64,000 nt of DNA from Deinandra increscens subsp. villosa (Eukaryota; Streptophyta; Magnoliopsida; Asterales; Asteraceae), in contig JBCNJP010000023.1 of assembly GCA_039602395.1 (NCBI GenBank), positions 89,924,177 to 89,988,176 on the forward strand, written 5' to 3'. Below, piece after piece: positions 23,601-35,486 of this stretch. The stretch's first letter is position 1. Each line of letters starts with the position of its first letter. The position numbers and the translations under genes were made by a program. The notes below the pieces were generated by a model. That model was not told the origin of the DNA and made no database searches. It was given only the letters and a program-made list of their open reading frames with translations.

Positions 23601-26600
23601 AGAACTAGATGCTCTGTTGGATTCTATTGAAGAACCAGGTGGTTTCTATCATGCTTCCCTTACTGCCCATAAACAATCTGTTGCAGAACTAGAAGAAGGC
23701 ATTTTGGTACTTTCAGATAGATGCCGAAAATGGACAGTGAGTTCCTTCATCTTCTTCCTTATCTTATGTCTGTTTTAATGTTTGTTCTTTAGCTTTTGTA
23801 TGAACGTCACTTCTATATTTTTGTTGCTTTGCATTTTTATATGTTTTACCGGAGATGAACCCAATCTATCAAAATACATGGCGTTGGCATTGTAATATGT
23901 GATCTGTAATCTAATTTGATTTTCTGTTGTCTGAGAAAGTTGTCATACTAACCTTGTAGGACAAAATGCATCAAGGGTTTGAAGAGGTTCAACTTCTTCT
24001 TGACAAGACAGTTCAAGGTACATCAAGTTTATACCAAGTTGATTTTTTTTATAAAAAATCTTTATCTGTGCCTCTGTGGTCATTTACATCACCAAATTCT
24101 ATGCTTTTTTTGGTTATCTTATTCATTTATCAGCTGCTTATTTCTTTTTGAAGTTTTGGCAAGGAAAATATATATAGAAGCGATTGTGAAGCAGGCTACA
24201 GACAGTCAATACTTGGATATTTGGAATCGCCAGAAGCTGAGCTCTGAATTGGATATGAAGCGTAGACACATATTAGAGATAAATCAGGTATCTAATTGTT
24301 TTTTACTAATTTTTTTGTTCAATTTGGATGACACATGTCATAACAACAGTTTCGTATGTCAGAATTTGACAAGCCAGCTAATAGAACTTGAGAGGCATCT
24401 AAACACCCTCGAGCTTCAAAGATTTGGTGATAAAAGTGATACCCAAATGAACCGTAAAGCTTCCCATATGAAACATAATCCTCCAAGGTATGAAATTTCA
24501 TTTTTCTACATTTAATCTAATTTACCGATGAAGTTTGATCTCAATGAAAAGAATGCTGTTTTGCAGGCACATTCAGTCTCTACACAGCTTACACAACACA
24601 ATGAATGCACAGTTAACAGCTGCAGAGAAACTTTCTGAATGTCTTTCAAAGCAAATGGCGGTGCTTAACATAGAGTCTGAACCTGTGAAGAAGCAGAATG
24701 TGAAAAAGGAGTTATTTGACACAATTGGAATCTCATATGATGATACCACTTTCAGTTCTCCAGGTCAAGAAAAAACTCGATCAATCCCACCAAAAAGTCA
24801 AAAACTAATCTCTTCATATTCATCCACTGTTAATACGTCTCTGAAGAAAAGTCAACAAGGTGCTGTAAAGAGTTCTGAACCAGAAACAGCAAGAAGGCGC
24901 ATAAACTCTCTAGACAAGGCAAGCTTTTTGTACCTAGCTGTGCTTTAAATTCTGGCAACATTTCTTAGGTTGTTTTGTTAAACGTTGTAATTCAACCTCA
25001 CAAACGTCATTACAGAGTTGGGCTGGCATCGAACCTCCAAAAACAACCGTAAAAAGGATGCTTTTGCAGGACCGTCAGATTAGTCCTGCCAGATTATCTT
25101 TACCAGCGGCTACACCAAAACTTAACAGTAGACTGTTTGAACGCTCGGTGGTTTCTCATGATATTCCACATGGTGCCTTGAATATGTCTCAAATCAGAGG
25201 TAAAGACACCTTTGTTTAAATTTATTATTATGCAATAATATTTGTTTTATCCTTAATATTGTTATTATTATTATTACTATTATTACTATTATTATTATTA
25301 TATATTATTATTATGTTGATCTACAGGCAACCAGGATGTACAGATAAAAAGAAATTCTGAGGGAGAATCGAATTCCTCACTCTGGGGTAACTATCGTTCA
25401 GATTCATTAAGTTCTGGTTCCCAGTCAAGTCCTATTGCAACTCGTGATGCTGCAAAAGAGACGCATAATTTGACTGCTGAAAAGTCAAATCGTTTGACCT
25501 TTGCCTTAAAGTCTGATCCAAATTTTAGTGAACAATCCAAGAGTTCTCTCGAACCTTCATTAAATGCCGCAAGGTCACCAGCATTCAATATATTCCAGAA
25601 GAAGCCTATCGAATATTCAGAATCAAGTAGTAGAAATACTGATGGGAACCAGAAGCCTCTAGTGGCTGAAACCTCGCCTATTTGGTCTAGGAAGAGTATG
25701 GAATCTTCTGCTGTACCGAGTGCCAGTTCATCAACTGCCTTTTCCGGAAAAAGTTTCTCTCTGGAAGCTTCTACGAGAGAAAGTCAGTCTTCTAGTGCCT
25801 CATTGCCTGTTCCTGTTACTTCAGCACCGTCACCCTTTTCGCTTAAAGACACTACATCATCTTCAACATCTGCTATATCACTCGGTAAATCATCAACCGG
25901 TTTCGGGTTTAAATTGGGTGCTACTCAGACCACTCCAGTACCTGCACCTTCAACTTCTTTTCTTTCATTTTCATCTACCACTTCGTCCACTAAACCCGTA
26001 TTGAACATAGATACCAGCACTTCCATATCTGAGCTATCCAAATTGAATTCAGATACGAGTGAAAGCTCTAAACCTCAAGTAGTATCAGTCCCCAAGTTTG
26101 ACCTGAAACCAAATGAGAGTTCTTCTGGTAAAACTTTACCTCCGCCTGTGGTTTCAACTACTTCGGGGTCTGCAAGTCAACCTTCACCTTCTTTTCTCTC
26201 ATTCCCCTCCACCACTTCGTCCACTAAACCCACATTGAACCTAGATTCAAACATTTCCAAATCCGGGCCGGCGGAGTTGAATCCCCATACGAATGAAATC
26301 TCTAAACCTCAAGTAGTATCTATCCCCAAGTTTGACCCGAAACCAAATGAGAATTCTTCTGATCAAACTTTGCCTAAGCCTGTGATTTCTACTCCTTTAG
26401 GAAGTCAACTCAACTTAAATTCTAAACCAGACCAACCATCTGTATCACCTGCTCTATCTGCACCAGTCATCACAAATCCAGTGGATGTGGTAAGTGGACA
26501 AACCAATGGGTCAGATCTTACAGTTACCCAGGAGGATGAGATGGAGGAAGAAGCTACTGACAACACTCAATTTACATTGGGAAATCTAGGTGGGTTTGGG

Positions 26601-27787
26601 CTTGGCTCAAATCCAAACCCGTCTGCACCTAAACAGAATCCATTTGGTGCACCATTTGCTAACGCACCAGCAAGTATGCCAATCACTTCCTTTACTACTC
26701 CACCAAGCGGTGGTGGTTTGTTTAAACCTGCATCCTTTAGTGTTGGACCTCAACAACCTTCCCAGTCACCTCAGCAGACAAGTTTTGGTGCAACGTCTGG
26801 CATCTTTGGTGGTAACAATAATAATCAAAGTAGCGGTGGACAAGGGTTTGGACAGCCAGCTCAGATTGGATCAGGCCAGCAGGCTTTAGGGTCAGTTCTT
26901 GGCACGTTTGGGCAGTCAAGACAGTTTGGTGCAGGTCTACCTGGGAGTGTTGCTACCCCAAGTCCGTTCGGCGGTGGTTTTGGTGGCAGTCAAACTGCTG
27001 GTGGCTTTGCCACTGCTTCTTCAGGTGGTGGTGGGTTTGCTAGTCTGGCCTCGGGAGGTGGTGGTGGTTTTGCTGCTGCAGCCACAGGCGGTGGTGGTTT
27101 TGCTGCTGCAGCCACAGGCAGTGGTGGTTTTGGTGCTGCAGCTACAGGCGGTGGTGGTTTCGCTTCTGCAGCCACAGGCGGTGGTGGTTTTGGCGGTGGT
27201 GGATTTGCTGCTCCTCCAGCAGCTGGTGGTGGATTTGGTGCTGCTCCAGCGCTTGGTGTGGGGTTTGGTGGTGCTCCGGCACCTGGTGGTGGATTTGGTG
27301 GTGCTCCAGCAGCTGGTGGTGGATTTGCTGGAGTGGCTTCTGGTAACTGCTTCTCCTAGATTTTTTTTATTCTCTTATGTTTGACTTATAGCCATAAAAG
27401 TGACATTTTGATCCGTTTACTTGTAAACGTGTCTTTTTGGGTTGCCTTGTATTAGGTCAAATAAAAAAGTTTAGTTAAAAAAGGAATAACAATGTTTGCA
27501 TAATCACATTAGTTTTAGTTTTAGTTTTTTTTTTAATAATTTTTTCTAAGTTATAAGAAGTGGACAAAAGGTGGTTCTGGGTCAACCCAATCCGACTCGT
27601 TACCTAACCCAGGTTTAGTATTCACTTATGTGGACCCACTTAACTAATTTTGATTTTCGTTTCAAATGGCGCAGGTGGATTTGGAGGTTTTAGCAGTCAA
27701 GGAGGAAGCGGGTTCTCGACATTTGGTAGTACTGGAGGAACAGGAAACCCGCCACCATCTTCGCTCTTCACACAGATGAGGAAATAG
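17638..27787 (+). CDS. NUP214: Nucleoporin NUP214/LNO1, complete copy
   Basis: This is a cytoplasmic-filament FG nucleoporin of the nuclear pore complex, involved in mRNA export. Seventeen coding exons give 1994 aa: 17638-17860, 18321-18529, 18802-18970, 19053-19196, 19749-19921, 20097-20209, 21110-21237, 21319-21484, 21879-23403, 23584-23736, 23960-24017, 24154-24287, 24363-24487, 24567-24918, 25016-25199, 25327-27342 and 27675-27787. Residues 1-440 form the beta-propeller. Residues 442-950 are repeat-rich with scattered VFG/NVFG motifs. Residues 951-1225 are the predicted coiled coils. The C-terminal ~700 residues are Ser/Thr-rich and then a Gly-Phe FG domain ending FTQMRK. N-terminus (AHSSG context) and C-terminus agree with Arabidopsis LNO1 (about 1820 aa). 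Intron 14 starts with GC. All phases join cleanly. Confidence 0.93.
22021..22510 (+). repeat. 183-bp intragenic tandem repeat in NUP214 exon 9
   Basis: A 61-codon unit containing KKEGSFEAARFKASE and QDVPTVKPN occurs about two and a half times in copy B. Unit starts are near 22126 and 22309, with a partial third near 22471. The same repeat lies at 5590-6079 in copy A. Phase is preserved, so the repeats change protein length in 61-residue steps. They carry no FG motif and look like a spacer expansion. Confidence 0.8.
22648..23120 (+). repeat. ~66-bp FG-bearing tandem repeat in NUP214 exon 9
   Basis: Units encode SSASSGSFSSGGMFSSNVFG-like 22-residue blocks, each with one VFG motif. A longer block (SSDMKT to TTQFPSGP) is itself duplicated at about 22880-22985 and 23065-23170. 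This expands the FG content of the domain. The repeat is also at 6217-6689 in copy A. A long reverse-strand open frame over it is a by-product of the repeat. Confidence 0.75.
25252..25316. repeat. ATT/TTA microsatellite in NUP214 intron 15
   Basis: Interrupted (TTA)n immediately upstream of exon 16. Copy A has the same tract at 8821-8885. Identical tract length in both copies argues against independent evolution of the two. Confidence 0.8.
27040..27325 (+). repeat. Gly-Phe-Ala minisatellite in the NUP214 C-terminal FG domain
   Basis: A ~30-bp unit encoding GGGGFAAAAT-type decapeptides is repeated several times, followed by related GGGFGAAPA blocks. It supplies GF/FG contacts typical of nucleoporin C-termini. 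Both alternative + frames and the complement are open over this GC-rich repeat, but only the Gly-Phe frame joins the rest of the gene. Confidence 0.8.
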
Positions 27788-28130
27788 TTTACTTGAAGAA
27801 GAGTTGATTCAGGAATTTGGGTTTAGACAAGAATATGAACTTGTGTAAATATGATTTTTTAGGTGTTTTACATGTCCAGAAAGAGTCATGTTGCGGGTGG
27901 TTGGCGGCATTTTTGATGGAATTGCTAGTGTTGTATGACTTATATTGCAACTGACGCTATGTATAATAATTATGAACATCATCTTTCTTTAGGAATTTAA
28001 AAATAATTTAATTAGGAATTAAAAAATAACTTATTAAATGACTATTTTATGTTTATTAACACTCCATATTTTTCTTTTCTAATACTATTAAGAGTAATTA
28101 CTTCAAATTATTTATCCTTTTATATTATAT
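27788..28130. other. NUP214 3' region
   Basis: Presumed 3' UTR and spacer. It is AT-rich, with no coding frame and no obvious transposon end until 28131. Confidence 0.5.
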
Positions 28131-28165
28131 ACTAGGTTAGTAACCCGTCTAGTACATGGGTTTAA
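28131..28165 (-). other. Helitron-3'-end-like hairpin with CTAGT
   Basis: On the minus strand AACCC...GGGTT arms form a short hairpin followed about 6 nt later by CTAGT, the CTRRT arrangement of Helitron 3' termini. The arms are short and I found no matching TC-type 5' end to the right. This is a weak call. Confidence 0.25.
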
Positions 28166-28859
28166 TTTAGGTTTATAATGTTAGATAAATATAAAAAAAT
28201 GGTTAACAGATTTGAAAATTATGGATGACAGTATTTTTTTTTTATAAAAGATTGATTAATAATTTAATACATTAAGAAATTGATTATGTTTGATAAATTG
28301 TTTATTAGTTTTCTTAAAAAGACTAAATTTGTTGAGTAAATTTATCAAATCTACATTAAGTTAGCCAATTCTTTTAAATGAAAATTTAGTTTGGACAAAA
28401 TTGGTAATTAGTTTTAATTGATAATTTAATAAATTAATAATTAATTGTGGTTTTGACATGTGACAGTGCTTATGTAGACCCCAGACATTTGACAACCATT
28501 TTAGTGTTTTATTAGAATTAGAATTTATACATTTCATTAAAATTAACTTATTGAATGACGTGTATGACTATTTCTCAAGTTCGAGCCTTCCGTATGAATA
28601 AAAACAATTAATTTACACTCCAAATAAAAAGTTCAAAATTTCATTTCAAAACAACAAGATACTCAAAGTTACATATCCAAATTAAGAAATAAGTGCCAAA
28701 GTTTGATATAATTATAATATCAAAAATCAATCGCTCCAAATTGATTAATTACTTCCATCATCTTCTTTTATTTGTTGAAGGTTGATGTTGAATAGAAACT
28801 TGAGACTACATTCATGTATGTTTTTCACGGTTCCGTATTCATCAGAAAGAAGTCATTTA

Positions 28860-29950
28860 TGTCTCTTTTTAGGCTCATCGTTTGATTGAATTATATTCTT
28901 TCTTGGTCTTCCATCATCTCCTCGATGTCTATATGTACCCATTGATCCTTTGCAGACATTAAGACAACTTCTAAAACATAAGCTAATTTAAACTTCTCAT
29001 GTATGACACATCAACATTATAATTTTTCTGGAGATCTATAGTTGAGATATCCCCGTAGGATTTTAGCTTATCTCTAAGCACACTTGCAATCCATCTTGGA
29101 GTTGCCATCTTATTAGTTCATTTGTTCATTCGAGTGCAAGAATATGGTTTTACCAATTTTACCTTCATTATTTTATGTAAATGTAGAGTTTAATAGCAAT
29201 ATTAAAACATACATGATTTTATATAAACCGTACAATTTATATAACACTTAGCATGAATGTAATTCCATCTTGTATGATAGAAGCTTGTATTCTCCATTTG
29301 CATTCCAGGTCGACCGTTGTAACTTATGTGGGTTCACTTTTCTCAATGAAGTATGCAACTTCATTTGTCATTATATAATGGGCCAACGCTATTCTAAACT
29401 TAATCTCATTATAAAATATTAAGTTCACTTTAATGATTCGATTTTCCTTTCTACAACTTTACGGTTGGGAATTATGCAGCTCAACTTCATTATATGTACC
29501 ATAATGACTATGATAACTCTCATCAGTTAATGAATACTCTGATTCTTCCTCATCATGTTCTTCATCATGAACATCATCTCGACCTCTGCCAAAGATAGTA
29601 GAGTTCTCATAAAAACAACTACTTGTGCAAATTATTAGAAGTTCATCAAAACAAACCTTTATCTTTGTTTCATTGAACTTGTCTCAACAATATTATTGTC
29701 ATCACATAAACGGTTAATTCTTTCTCCACGTCTTACATACTAAGCATCAATTGAAACTTGTCATGACAATCAATCTTAATAAATGATTGCTTAGTGACGT
29801 ATTTGTTGATGTAACAAAGTCACAAAATGAGCTACTTGTTTAAAGGATAATGAGTGACGACCTCTTCAATCAAATCATCAAAACTATATATGCATCTATC
29901 AATGTAAATGCATTTTTGAAATCCCAAAATTATATCATTTTGTTGATGAG
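28860..29950 (-). pseudogene. Decayed Mutator-like (MULE) transposase relic
   Basis: Minus-strand translation around 29110-28990 reads TPRWIASVLRDKLKSYGDIS, then a NYNVDVSYMR-like stretch. This matches the pre-catalytic block of plant MuDR-type transposases (TPKWIAK...). Further 5' on the same strand are LIEEVVTHYPLN-like (about 29870) and acidic EEHDEEESEYS-like (about 29560) segments. Downstream is a basic GRPRKN stretch (about 28925) like the C-terminal tail. Multiple stops and frameshifts occur, and the catalytic and zinc-finger core between WIA and the tail appears deleted. Family assignment rests on short motifs. Confidence 0.45.
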
Positions 29951-31753
29951 GTCTTAGCTAACTGAAAGTAGACTCCATATTCTAGTTTTATCTTATACTT
30001 AGATGAAAAAATGAGTAGTGATTTCTAATATATAACATCCACACTTTCGTCTTCCATCGTGACTCATGAATCAACCTAACGTGAATAAACCAAAACAAAG
30101 CAAGCTATTGTTGCTATATATAATCAGTGGAATAAAATTAAAACAAAACAACCTACTGTTATTGTATATCATCAAATGGAAGCCTAAACCTACTGTTGTA
30201 TCCAATAGGTGGACCAAAATTGCTAAAATCAATTGAACATAAGCCTACTATTGTATCCAATATCAAACAACCTACTTTGACAAAATCAATTGAACAATAT
30301 CCACATACTATATAGCAATCTATGGAAGCCTACTATTATATCCAATTAAATAGATTTAAATTGATTGAACAAAATCATAATACCTGACATAAACGATGGA
30401 TTGAAAAATATCATAAATAACGCAAAAAATATATGAAACAATGCAACTACTTTCGTGTAATTACGCAAACAAATGTTCATAAATAACGCAAACGGATTTC
30501 TTAATCACGCAATTTGTTCAAACAAATTGCATAACCGGTACATATCATCATTGTAGATAATCATACATCTATTGAAAAACATGTGCATATTTACTCAAAT
30601 ACAATATATATCAACTATAAAATAATAATGCAAATGCTACTACCCTACTAAAATATCAAGCAATATACTACGAACATATCTACTGAATTAAATCAGAATA
30701 TAATCACGCTTACATCTAAAATCATGTAAACGTAACGTACGCATCAACCATCATCTATTTGAAGGTTTTGAAATTCACTATTCTAAATTTCTTGCGTTTC
30801 ACTTTAATTTCATATTTATAAAATTGGAATTCAACAAACAAGTTTGATCTAATCTAATTTTTTAATACGAGAACGTACCCTGTATAATTACCATCCAAAA
30901 AATACAAGCAAGCATTCGGAATGAAAGTGTATAATGACAAGTAAAGCCTCGGTTGCAAGTGTAGGAGAGACTTAAAGTATCCAAAGTCTGTACACTTGAT
31001 ACCAAGACTGCCAATTCTGTAAATCCGAGGTTCGGTTATAGAGAGAGAAAACCGTATAAAAATGTATTACTTAATCGTATCGCGAGTGCAATAAAGAGAA
31101 AAATAATACTAAATGTAGTCCACTATAAAGATAAGTATGAGAGTGAATTATGAATGGTCTAATGATAATAAAGCCCTTCGGGTAAAACTTAAAGTTCTAC
31201 GTGTCACTCACCCAGCGCTTCGAACCCTTCGCATGGAGAAGACTTTACACGATCTTTTTATCTGTGTACTTTAGTGCAATAGATTATAGGTTCTGATACT
31301 CTAAGATGCGACATCACATAACCCAAGCATATAATAAAATTATTTCTTTTGTTTTCTTTTTATTATTTATACAAGATTTAACAAAATTATTTGGAGACTT
31401 TTCTAATTAATCTATTTTTTCATACATATTTGGTTTTAAAATTGTCACATTCGTCCTTTATTTCTATAATGGTGTAACCTTACTAATTGTCAATGTGTTA
31501 TTTTTATTTTTTCTTCTACATATTGGTTCTAAAAACGAGCCGCTTAAGAAAGAGCAACCTCCAACACTCCAACTTGCGACAAGGTAATTAATCATTTAAT
31601 CTTTATGATTAGTATTAGACATGTAATTTTCGTACCGTACGACTATACAAGTACACCATTGCTTCTGGTTTTTTATCCTTAAAGATAATTAATTATTTTA
31701 ATTATTATAATTAGTTTTAGACGTATTCTTTTCGAGTCTTATTCATTTCAGAT
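29951..31753. other. AT-rich intergenic DNA
   Basis: About 1.8 kb with no open frame of note and no termini I can pair. A GC-richer patch at 31160-31260 has no recognisable feature. It may be remnant transposon. Confidence 0.4.
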
Positions 31754-32319
31754 TTAAGGGTCCTCCTATACTCACACCCCTTGACTTTTTTCTACACCCC
31801 TTTACGGGGTCGTAAAACGCCAATTTCGTGGAATTCAGAGATTCCATGACTGATTTGATTGTATTACGGGGGTGTAACAAAACTTACGGGGCCGTAAAGT
31901 TTAAAAGTTCTACACAATGCGTTTCAACCGTTGTCGTCTTTTCAATGGAAAACTTATTGAGTTGTATAAGAAGACATCTTGCAAACTGCAAGAATTCATA
32001 AGAACAAATATTGCCTTCAACCGTGCAAATTGTATCGTTATATCCCGAGGTTATTAATCAATAATGTCGTACTGGGATATGCTTTTTCCTGCAGACTCAT
32101 CTTCTACCAACCAGGTAATAATTATTATTATTATCATTACCGTATACTTATTAGTATTATTACTATACTTATTATTTTAGTAATTTTTAGACTCCGTATT
32201 TATATTTATAGAATTATTATTATTTTATTATATTTATTTGATTATTATTATTAATATTATTGTTAGATTTATTAGTATTAACTTCAGATTTAATATTATA
32301 AAAAAAATTATTATTATCA

Positions 32320-32321
<2 letters not shown>

Positions 32322-32405
<84 letters not shown>
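32322..32405. repeat. (TTA)n microsatellite, ~28 units
   Basis: An almost uninterrupted ATT/TTA run within the 31754-35007 element. Poly-isoleucine open frames on both strands here are artefacts of the repeat. Confidence 0.95.
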
Positions 32406-32602
32406 TTACTTTTTAGGATGATGGCGTTCAATCCTCAAACTAGTCGGGCAGTCACTTTGATTTAAACCAGGCGAGACATTTCAATAGATAGATTTGATGT
32501 GATTAATTAACTATGTATTGTTAAACATATTAATGATTTTGTTATTTTAGGAACCTAATTATGTCTATGGATCAGATTCTCCTGATTGGAGTCAACTTCA
32601 AT

Positions 32603-34286
32603 TCCTGAAATCGGTTCTTTTAATCCTCAAATGAACCAAGAGTACAATATGACCAGGGATATGTTTATGGACAGGGGTCACAATCTTCTTGGGCCCCTCA
32701 CGTCGGTCATGATTATGACGGTGATAACTACGACTTCGGTTGTGGACCTTTAACGGTTCCTCTTGGTGACCCATCATCACCCCCCTCAATGAAGCATGAA
32801 CCGGTGTATAGTGACGAAGGGTCACCGAACCGACCCGATGTGGATTTCTATATCCGCCCAAAGGACGTGGATTATGATTTCGGAGACACGGTAACAAGGC
32901 ATAATTTAAAATTAAACAAACTACTAATATTTTTTCTCCTATGTAAGTCTGTCTGATAACATTGTACTTATTATAGGTTTTCAGGCATTCTGACCAGGTG
33001 TTCGAGTGGGTGAAACAATTAGGTTTTTCCCATGGCTATGCGTTTAGTAAGAAACGGACGAAGCTTAACAAAATCACGCGTTTTATTCCGAAGTTGTGGA
33101 TTGTACACCCCCGAGGAGACCCATATCCCCGGCATACACTGACGCCATTCGGGCGAGCAACGAGACTGCGCAGCATCGATGGTAAATTTTAATTATCAGT
33201 TCTAAATCTGTAGTTTACCACTTATTATATATAAATATGTGGTAGAGGTTGCAAAATGTATATGATATAGAAGCCTAGCATTTAATATTCATCATGTTTA
33301 TGATGATGAAGCCAATATATATTATGGTACAGGTCCGATTAAATATTGGATGTTTATCAATTTATGTACAGGTCCCATTCGGTGCAAGCATTATGATATA
33401 TAGAAAGCACCATTTCGGTCCAGCAAACATTCATGCTTTACATTAAGTTTCAGCCCAATATCTTAAATTTGGTTACAATACCCGATACCCGAACCGTGAA
33501 TATGGAACCGAACCGAAACCGGTTTGTCAAAACTTGGTTCGGTTCCGGTTCCCATAGACATCGAATTCCGGTTCCGGTTCTGGTCCAGAACCGAAAATCA
33601 CCCTTATTATAAATTATTATTATTATTAATCTTATTAAAATTGTTTATTATTGTTGTTAGTATTATTATCTATTGTTAGTATTATCCATTATTATTGTTA
33701 TACTTTTTAATTTATAATTATTAACATTTATTAATTTTATTTTTTATATGTCTGGCAGGGAAGCAGGGCGGAGGGTACTCATGTTACCTGCGGAGACTTT
33801 ATTACTAAGATCGCGCAGTCACTGGGGGTCATTAATGATAACCCCTAACACTTGGGAGAACCGGTTTTGGCCAAGGGAATGGGCCTAAAAGTCATGAACG
33901 GGATGCAACTCCTAAGAAAAATCACGCAAGGGCGGAATTCGCATACGTACCGTTTAATTAACCCGATCCCTGAGCCTGTCCGAGAGGAGCCTGTGCCCGA
34001 GGAGGGTCATGACGATGATGATGGTGGGGCGGGAGGTCAGGGTAACATAGCACACGAGGTTGAGCATGTGCGTTATAGGTAACGTGCGGTCAGGATGCCT
34101 CCAGTTTTATCGCAGAGAATAGAGGAAATGAATTTGGAAATTCACCGCCTGGGGCGGCAACACCGGAGGCATGACCGGATGCTAAACTGGCATATTCAAA
34201 TGATGAGCAGCATAGCAAATAGTTTACATATCCATGATCCACCCCCTTATCAGGACGATGACGAGGATTTTGAAGATGATGATTAG
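32603..34286 (+). pseudogene. Broken transposon-derived gene (FAR1/MULE-like and Athila-ORF1-like pieces)
   Basis: Exon-like segments with plausible splice junctions lie at about 32610-32889, 32978-33181 and 33757-34286. The second encodes VFEWVKQLGFSHGY and TPFGRATRLRSI, similar in spacing to the N-terminal DNA-binding part of FAR1/MULE-type transposases. The third encodes CGDFITKIAQSLGV, then a stop, then GEPVLAKGMGLKVMNG. It ends with an acidic GHDDDDGGAGG stretch and a basic RRHDRMLNWH segment reminiscent of Athila ORF1. In-frame stops occur at about 33846 and 34080. I do not recognise an intact function and the two family resemblances are from memory. Confidence 0.35.
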
Positions 34287-35007
34287 TTACGTCTTATTTG
34301 GTTGATATGTTTTGTGTTTTTTATTATTTCTTGATGATGTATGCCCGAACTCTAAAACTTATTATTGTTATTTCTTATAAAATCGTGGTGTTTGTTTGTT
34401 TGATTTGTTTATTATAATTTGGTAACTTTAAAATAATTTATAATTTTATAGTGTTAGGAGCCAATCCCTAAATTTATCAAATCATTATTTTTTGAAAATT
34501 TATTTGGATTACGTTTATATGTTATAATTTGGTAACTTTAAATTATTTTTTGAAAATTTCCTTCTGGACGTCTAAGCCGCTTCATTAGCATACAAATTAT
34601 GGAGGGTCACACGAGAAAATCAAACAACATATTACCATTACTTAAAAAAAGTTTTACACGATACAAACATATACTCAATTTAACATAAACAATTACGGGT
34701 TTTGGAGTGAAAAATAGTGAAAAATTTAAGATTTTTAATGAAAAAGTGTGGGGAGTTTGGAATGAACCGTTCAAGTGTATATATAGTGGGTTCATACGGG
34801 GGTGTATATATAATTACGGGGTAGTACAATGTGGTAGATAAAACATTTAAAAAAAAATATTTTACGGGGGTGTAAATGTAGTTACGGGGCTGTAAAGGGG
34901 TGTAAGTTCATAATTTTTGTCTTTTAGCTATACAGGGGCTTACTAAATTTACAGGGTCGTAAAAGGGTGTTAAAATAGAATGAAGGGGTGTGAGTATAGA
35001 ATCAACC

Positions 35008-35486
35008 TTTCAGATAAGTAACCGTCACAATACACGAGAAAGTGCTTCTACTAGTTGATCATAAATTCATAATTCATAATTCATAAAATAAAGTAATAAA
35101 CAACTACTTGCCTAAACTTTAGGGGGTCAAAAATCATTAAACAATAAAACAGGGTGGATAGTTGTATTTTCTTTTTAACCCAAAAAAGCATAAAGAAACG
35201 CAACCAGCGGATTCATGCCAGTGTGAAACGCTGTCGTTTTCTCCATCATCCCTTTCAAAGATCGTCTCCCCAATTCTTCATCCTCCATAATCAAAATCAC
35301 ACACAAATCACACACACACAAACACACAGTTACTCGAAAAGGATAAAACCTACTGTAACTAATCATATGGTTTCCTCGAACATTTGATTTGAAGGCTCCG
35401 TTTCTTTCAATGTAGTCCATTTCATCGAAATCCATGTTTTTCGCAATCTGATTGGTTGATTTGAGTCCATAATTAGGGTTTGTTTT
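35008..35486 (+). promoter_or_regulatory. Upstream region of the AGTRAP-like gene
   Basis: This short intergenic stretch lies between the transposon end and the ATG at 35487. It contains a CA-rich tract (35305-35330) and is probably the promoter plus 5' leader. No TATA box stands out. Confidence 0.4.

Larger units (their letters stand above)
16431..25415 (+). repeat. Copy B of the ~9-kb near-identical duplication
   Basis: Matches window positions 1-8984, with one extra A in the A-tract near 16983-16996 and one substitution near 17257. Unlike copy A, this copy continues uninterrupted into the rest of the NUP214 gene, so it is the structurally complete version. The sequence left of 16431 (epsin 3' region) would correspond to DNA outside the left edge of the window. 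Confidence 0.95.
31754..35007. mobile_element. 3.25-kb TIR transposon, degenerate
   Basis: The left end reads AGGGTCCTCCTATACTCACA and the right end, reverse-complemented, AGGTTGATTCTATACTCACA. Both are followed by ACCCC and further inverted ACACCCCTTTACG/TTACGGGG arms extending ~150 bp. An 8-bp direct repeat TTTCAGAT flanks it (31746-31753 and 35008-35015), fitting a hAT- or Mutator-type target duplication. Inside are broken coding segments, an AT microsatellite and a GGTTCCGGTT-rich patch (33480-33600). No transposase catalytic domain is recognisable. Confidence 0.6.

Noticed and set aside
26899..27384. Second + frame with Val/Leu-rich repeats and an antisense Pro/Ala frame
   Set aside because: Both are shadows of the Gly-Phe minisatellite. 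Only the frame ending in exon 17 (FTQMRK) continues the gene.
32234..32465. Poly-isoleucine open frames on both strands
   Set aside because: Product of a (TTA)n microsatellite.
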